From positions 1 through 6,333 of the forward strand of contig QYPU01000038.1 of assembly GCA_007280145.1 (NCBI GenBank): a DNA stretch of 6,333 bases. Direction: 5' to 3'. Below the pieces are notes generated by a model. The model did no database searches. It saw only the letters and a list, made by a program, of their open reading frames with translations, and was not told where the DNA came from. The translations under genes and the position numbers were made by a program. Every line of letters begins with the position of its first letter. Position 1 is the stretch's first letter. Positions 5,816-6,333 of this stretch are shown here, in pieces. This stretch comes from Dehalococcoidia bacterium (GTDB taxonomy: Bacteria > Chloroflexota > Dehalococcoidia > GIF9 > UBA5629).

Positions 5816-5861
5816 ATGTGGTACAAAGAAACACCTGTAGTTTTGTAATCAGCAATGCAGT

Positions 5862-5867
5862 AGGAGG
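5862..5867 (+). promoter_or_regulatory. Ribosome-binding site of the receiver-domain gene
   Basis: AGGAGG is placed 10 bases before the ATG at 5878, slightly long but acceptable spacing. It supports this start, since no other in-frame start codon is nearby upstream. Confidence 0.7.
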
Positions 5868-5877
5868 CATCCCAGGG

Positions 5878-6333
5878 ATGGGCTTTAAAATATTACTTGC
5901 TGACAATGATGCCAATTATTTGAGCCGTTTGGGGCGAGCGCTTCTGGACGCAGACTACTTGCTTTACCCAGCCGAATCTAAGGAAGTAGCCTTAGAACAA
6001 ATTACCGAACATAACATTGATGCAGCCATAATAGACGTCAACTTGGCCGGTGGCGTGGCAGAACTACTAGAAGCCTGCATGAACAAGTCAAAACCGCTTG
6101 TCACTATGGGCGATCTACCCCTCAAAGAGACGAAATATCTAATCGATATAATGTACTACGGGATACCATATGTGAAGAAATTCAGCAATGAAGGTGCCAT
6201 TAAGCTTGACAACATAATCGCCAGAATGAACGCTCTGCTAAAAACTCTGCTCATCTTCAGCAATAACAAAGAATACCAGCTTGGTGTTTTGGCTGGACTC
6301 AAAAGCAAAGGTTACAAAGTTTTTGTAGCTGAA
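5878..6333 (+). CDS. Response-regulator receiver-domain protein, N-terminal part (3' end outside window)
   Basis: The frame is open for 152 codons to the right edge. Residues 2 to about 120 form a CheY-like receiver domain: a first strand FKILLAD leading to the acidic pocket Asp9/Asp11, a third strand AAIID with the likely phosphoacceptor Asp53, Thr76 at the end of strand four (PLVTMGD) and Lys100 at the end of strand five (PYVKK). All conserved phosphorylation positions are thus occupied, so phosphorylation by a histidine kinase is expected. From residue 122 a second domain seems to begin: KTLLIFSNNKEYQLGVLAGL followed by GYKVFVAE has the strand-helix-strand rhythm of another receiver, but its acidic pocket is SNN. 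The output domain lies beyond the window, so regulatory target and type cannot be stated. It is divergent from the hydratase operon. Confidence 0.85.
   Translation, partial: MGFKILLADNDANYLSRLGRALLDADYLLYPAESKEVALEQITEHNIDAAIIDVNLAGGVAELLEACMNKSKPLVTMGDLPLKETKYLIDIMYYGIPYVKKFSNEGAIKLDNIIARMNALLKTLLIFSNNKEYQLGVLAGLKSKGYKVFVAE

Larger units (their letters stand above)
5421..5861. other. Intergenic region between divergent transcription units
   Basis: About 440 bases separating the hydratase operon (-) from the receiver-domain gene (+). It contains a short repeat CCACGCT (5520-5526 and 5528-5534), a tRNA-like remnant at 5530-5600 on the minus strand and a TATAAT box at 5810-5815 on the plus strand. 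Short open frames at 5562-5804 on both strands have no ribosome-binding site and no recognisable family; part of the minus-strand one is simply the translated tRNA-like sequence. An orphan AAAGGAGG lies on the minus strand at 5476-5483 with no usable start behind it. No clear promoter for the hydratase operon was found. Confidence 0.55.

Noticed and set aside
1..6333. CRISPR arrays, insertion sequences, transposase or phage genes
   Set aside because: No regularly spaced repeats, no terminal inverted repeats with a transposase, and no phage-type protein motifs were seen on either strand.

Overview
The window looks like chromosome of a bacterium that degrades acyl-CoA compounds. It holds a partial acyl-CoA dehydrogenase, a crotonase-type enoyl-CoA hydratase, a 3-hydroxyacyl-CoA dehydrogenase with two C-terminal domains, an OFA-like major facilitator transporter, a C_GCAxxG_C_C-type cysteine protein, a small winged-helix regulator and the start of a receiver-domain protein. 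Strong purine-rich Shine-Dalgarno sites and moderate GC suggest a bacterium. The gene mix resembles uncultured anaerobic Chloroflexota (Dehalococcoidia) or sulfate-reducer-like sediment lineages, but this is an impression from gene content, not a proven placement.

Layout. Bases 1-542 (+): C-terminal part of an ACAD10/11-like acyl-CoA dehydrogenase. 543-710: a spacer with a nested inverted-repeat structure. 711-1961 (+): 12-helix MFS transporter. 2064-2573 (-): cysteine-rich redox-type protein, convergent with the transporter. 2588-3031: an AT-rich intergenic island with a 9-bp direct repeat, short palindromes and an AGTAT tandem repeat. 3046-3279 (+): small winged-helix protein that seems to be frameshifted in its wing. 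3445-4593 and 4631-5407 (-): 3-hydroxyacyl-CoA dehydrogenase preceded by enoyl-CoA hydratase in a two-gene operon. 5408-5877: intergenic region with a degenerate tRNA-like sequence and a TATAAT box. 5878 to the edge (+): receiver-domain protein, apparently with a second, degenerate receiver beginning at the edge.

How they fit. The dehydrogenase, hydratase and hydroxyacyl-CoA dehydrogenase would carry out the first three steps of a beta-oxidation spiral. No thiolase or acyl-CoA ligase is visible. The transporter is a plausible importer of a carboxylate that becomes the acyl-CoA substrate. The genes lie in at least three transcription units, so shared regulation is only inferred.

I did not find a clearly new multi-gene system. 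The points most worth a second look are the missing catalytic base in the acyl-CoA dehydrogenase, the frameshifted regulator, the tRNA remnant, the tandem-receiver start and the structured spacer before the transporter.
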